From positions 124,001-188,000 of the forward strand of contig CAJXLT010000001.1 in assembly GCA_913056365.1 (NCBI GenBank): a stretch of 64,000 bases of DNA, read 5' to 3'. A model generated the notes under the pieces. That model saw nothing but the letters and a program-made list of their open reading frames with translations, did not search any database and was not told the DNA's origin. Shown piece after piece: positions 62,366 through 64,000 of this stretch. Source of the DNA: an uncultured Paenibacillaceae bacterium. Its GTDB lineage: Bacteria; Bacillota; Bacilli; Paenibacillales; K13. The position numbers were made by a program, and so were the translations under genes. Position 1 is the first letter of the stretch. Each line of letters starts with the position of its first letter.

Positions 62366-63880
62366 ATGGATAATGCTACGTTGGTGCTACAAAAAAGAAA
62401 CCGTCTGTTCGTCAAGATACTATGGGGCATGCTCGCGCTAGGGATTGTTGTCGATCTGGCAGCGGGGCTGCCAGTGACGATTATTCTGACTCTGGCAGGG
62501 ACAGGGACAGCCTTATGCGGCCTGACGACTTTCCTTACATACCGTGAAATATGGACGGTGTATATTAAATACTTGGTCCCTTGCATTCTTATGCTTATTA
62601 CGGTGATGCTGATTGTGATGGACCCGAAGCCGATCACGAGTACGTACTTTCTCGTCTATGTCAACATCGCCTTGATGACATTGTATGCTAACTATCGAGC
62701 TATTCTGTTCACGGGATTGCTTGGTCTAGCGGTAAGCACGTATTTGTTCATGGAGGAATCATTGCGAAATGTGTTGTTTCCGAATGAATCCTTATTGTAC
62801 TTATACCTGTACTTACTCTTCTTCACTGGAGCGCTTGCTTTCTCTGCGCGGTTCAGCGAACAGTTGCAGGAAAGCGTGAACCGAGAGAAGCAGGATGCGT
62901 TTCAGGCGAAGGAAGTAGCGGATCGGCTGATCGAGAAGCTGAAGTCCTCCATCCTGCTGCTCAACACCTTCAGCACGGAACAGCGGAGCGATATCCAGCA
63001 GACGGGACAAATCTCAAGGACTGTGACTCAGACATTCACAGAGATGGCAAGGGCAATCGAGACACAGACTGCGCATATCGTAGGAGTGTCTGAAACCGTC
63101 GGCGGCGTAGAGCAGCTGGTCACGAATTTGGCGAATAAGGCGGAAGAGCTCCAACAGAACAGCGCACAGACATCCGCATTAACGCATCAAGGGCAGAATC
63201 AGATTATGCAGCTTACAGACGATGCGGGACATGCGAGGACCGTTATCCAGCAAACAGTAGAAGAAATGGGTGAATTGAATGCGCAGAATGACCGAGTTAG
63301 CACGATCGTAAGTACAATCTCTGAAATATCTGAACAGACACACTTGTTGTCGTTGAATGCAGCGATTGAAGCGGCGAGAGCTGGCGAGCAAGGTCAAGGC
63401 TTCGCAGTCGTAGCCGGCGAAGTGCGCAAGCTGGCAGACCGCGCACGGATAGCGACAGAGGAAATCGAAGCTATCCTGAGCCATATTCGCAGATTGATTA
63501 TCTCTGTGCATGAGCGTATTCAAATAGGCGAGCAAGCGGTTGCTGGCAGTCACGGCAGTGCCGAGCAAGTGAAATCGATTATCGAACAGATTGCATCCAA
63601 CATGGACGCTGTGAAGGTCTCCTCGGATGTAGTAGATAATTCTGCCGTTAAGATACGCGGCGAGTACGCCTCGATACTGGAAAATATGGAGCAGGTTGCT
63701 GCTTCGACGGAAGAAGGCAGCGCCTCGATTCGAGAAGTTAGTGCAAGCATGGAAAATCAAGATATGAAGATTCATCGTATCGTGGAAGCCTATGACCAGC
63801 TAGATGCTCTCGTTCAAGAACTGAGACATTCAGTAGAGGGCGTTCATACCGGGCGTGTGGGGAGCAGTGTACGTCGATAG
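62366..63880 (+). CDS. Methyl-accepting chemotaxis protein with multi-pass membrane sensor
   Basis: The 504-residue protein has about six membrane segments in the first 170 residues with only short loops, no HAMP domain, then a cytoplasmic signalling domain. The hairpin tip reads [42 protein letters not shown] receptor of this type would sense something within or near the membrane. Its gene follows the acyltransferase-like gene in the same direction, so co-expression is possible. The ribosome-binding site is weak (AAGAAAGAGAG). A strong terminator follows. Confidence 0.92.
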   Translation: MDNATLVLQKRNRLFVKILWGMLALGIVVDLAAGLPVTIILTLAGTGTALCGLTTFLTYREIWTVYIKYLVPCILMLITVMLIVMDPKPITSTYFLVYVNIALMTLYANYRAILFTGLLGLAVSTYLFMEESLRNVLFPNESLLYLYLYLLFFTGALAFSARFSEQLQESVNREKQDAFQAKEVADRLIEKLKSSILLLNTFSTEQRSDIQQTGQISRTVTQTFTEMARAIETQTAHIVGVSETVGGVEQLVTNLANKAEELQQNSAQTSALTHQGQNQIMQLTDDAGHARTVIQQTVEEMGELNAQNDRVSTIVSTISEISEQTHLLSLNAAIEAARAGEQGQGFAVVAGEVRKLADRARIATEEIEAILSHIRRLIISVHERIQIGEQAVAGSHGSAEQVKSIIEQIASNMDAVKVSSDVVDNSAVKIRGEYASILENMEQVAASTEEGSASIREVSASMENQDMKIHRIVEAYDQLDALVQELRHSVEGVHTGRVGSSVRR

Positions 63881-63907
63881 CTGCTTCTTCAGACAGTCAT
63901 ATATGGT

Positions 63908-63945
63908 GAGGCCGTCCCCTGATTGAGAAGGATAGGGACGGCCTC
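63908..63945. terminator. Bidirectional terminator at the right edge
   Basis: GAGGCCGTCCC (63908-63918) pairs perfectly with GGGACGGCCTC (63935-63945). Confidence 0.8.
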
Positions 63946-63953
63946 TGCTGCGT

Positions 63954-64000
63954 TTAAGAAGATACATGCAATTCCTCCATGCGTTCTAGCTTCCCTACAG
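63954..64000 (-). CDS. Possible 3' end of a gene entering from the right edge
   Basis: On the minus strand the last bases read VGKLERMEELHVSS and a TAA at 63954-63956, directly behind a bidirectional terminator. This fits the C-terminus of a converging gene, but only about 14 codons are visible and no family can be named. Confidence 0.3.
   Translation of the reverse strand, partial: VGKLERMEELHVSS

Overview
The window looks like chromosomal DNA of a Paenibacillus-type Gram-positive bacterium. Base composition is roughly half G+C by eye, ribosome-binding sites are strong (AGGAGG type), and TTG and GTG starts are common. There are many AraC regulators, LplB/LplC-type sugar permeases with lipoprotein binding proteins, and two futalosine-pathway menaquinone genes (mqnB, mqnD). 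No rRNA, tRNA, CRISPR array, intact transposase or phage gene was found.

Region 1 (1-15.2 kb) is mixed. It opens with a two-component system whose kinase runs off the left edge, then two small membrane proteins and a VOC protein. An Msr-like ABC-F ribosome-protection ATPase follows behind a leader of about 400 nt. That leader holds two tiny ORFs, one closely resembling the macrolide-sensing ErmD leader peptide, plus several hairpins. Next come a DUF3231 protein, a YkuD L,D-transpeptidase, a TetR pair, an SDR with an MmyB-type regulator, an HxlR regulator with a probable frameshift, a divergent nitroreductase, a small decayed A+T-rich accessory operon (TIGR02391 gene broken by an amber codon), and the 23S rRNA methyltransferase rlmD.

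Region 2 (15.3-37.7 kb) is a pectin/rhamnogalacturonan and hexuronate utilisation locus. It encodes three AraC-type regulators (one membrane-bound), uxaE, uxaC-like and uxuA, a GH105 hydrolase, a cytoplasmic GH28 polygalacturonase, a GH42 beta-galactosidase, an unrecognised toroid-like protein, and an importer with two paralogous binding proteins and one permease pair. Together they would import short pectic oligosaccharides, split them inside the cell, and pass galacturonate through tagaturonate, fructuronate and mannonate towards KDG. Fructuronate reductase is missing here. The gaps in this locus carry five different degenerate tandem-repeat arrays (units of about 40, 13, 35, 42 and 22 bp).

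Region 3 (37.9-53 kb) holds a chemoreceptor, a FecBCD-type uptake operon under two Zur-like boxes, a heterodimeric ABC exporter, an MsrA-MsrB fusion, a lactonase, and a DHA2 drug efflux pump whose promoter is bracketed by two perfect TetR-type palindromes with the tetR gene directly downstream. A dispersed family of about 27-bp intergenic repeats appears near 25.2, 32.6 and 48.4 kb.

Region 4 (53-64 kb) holds a lone sugar-binding lipoprotein converging on a GH4 alpha-galactosidase with a divergent AraC regulator, a Gln-rich coiled-coil protein, an MFS permease, a heptad-repeat protein encoded by 21-bp DNA repeats, an HxlR regulator, mqnB-mqnD, an acyltransferase-like protein and a second chemoreceptor with a multi-pass membrane sensor.
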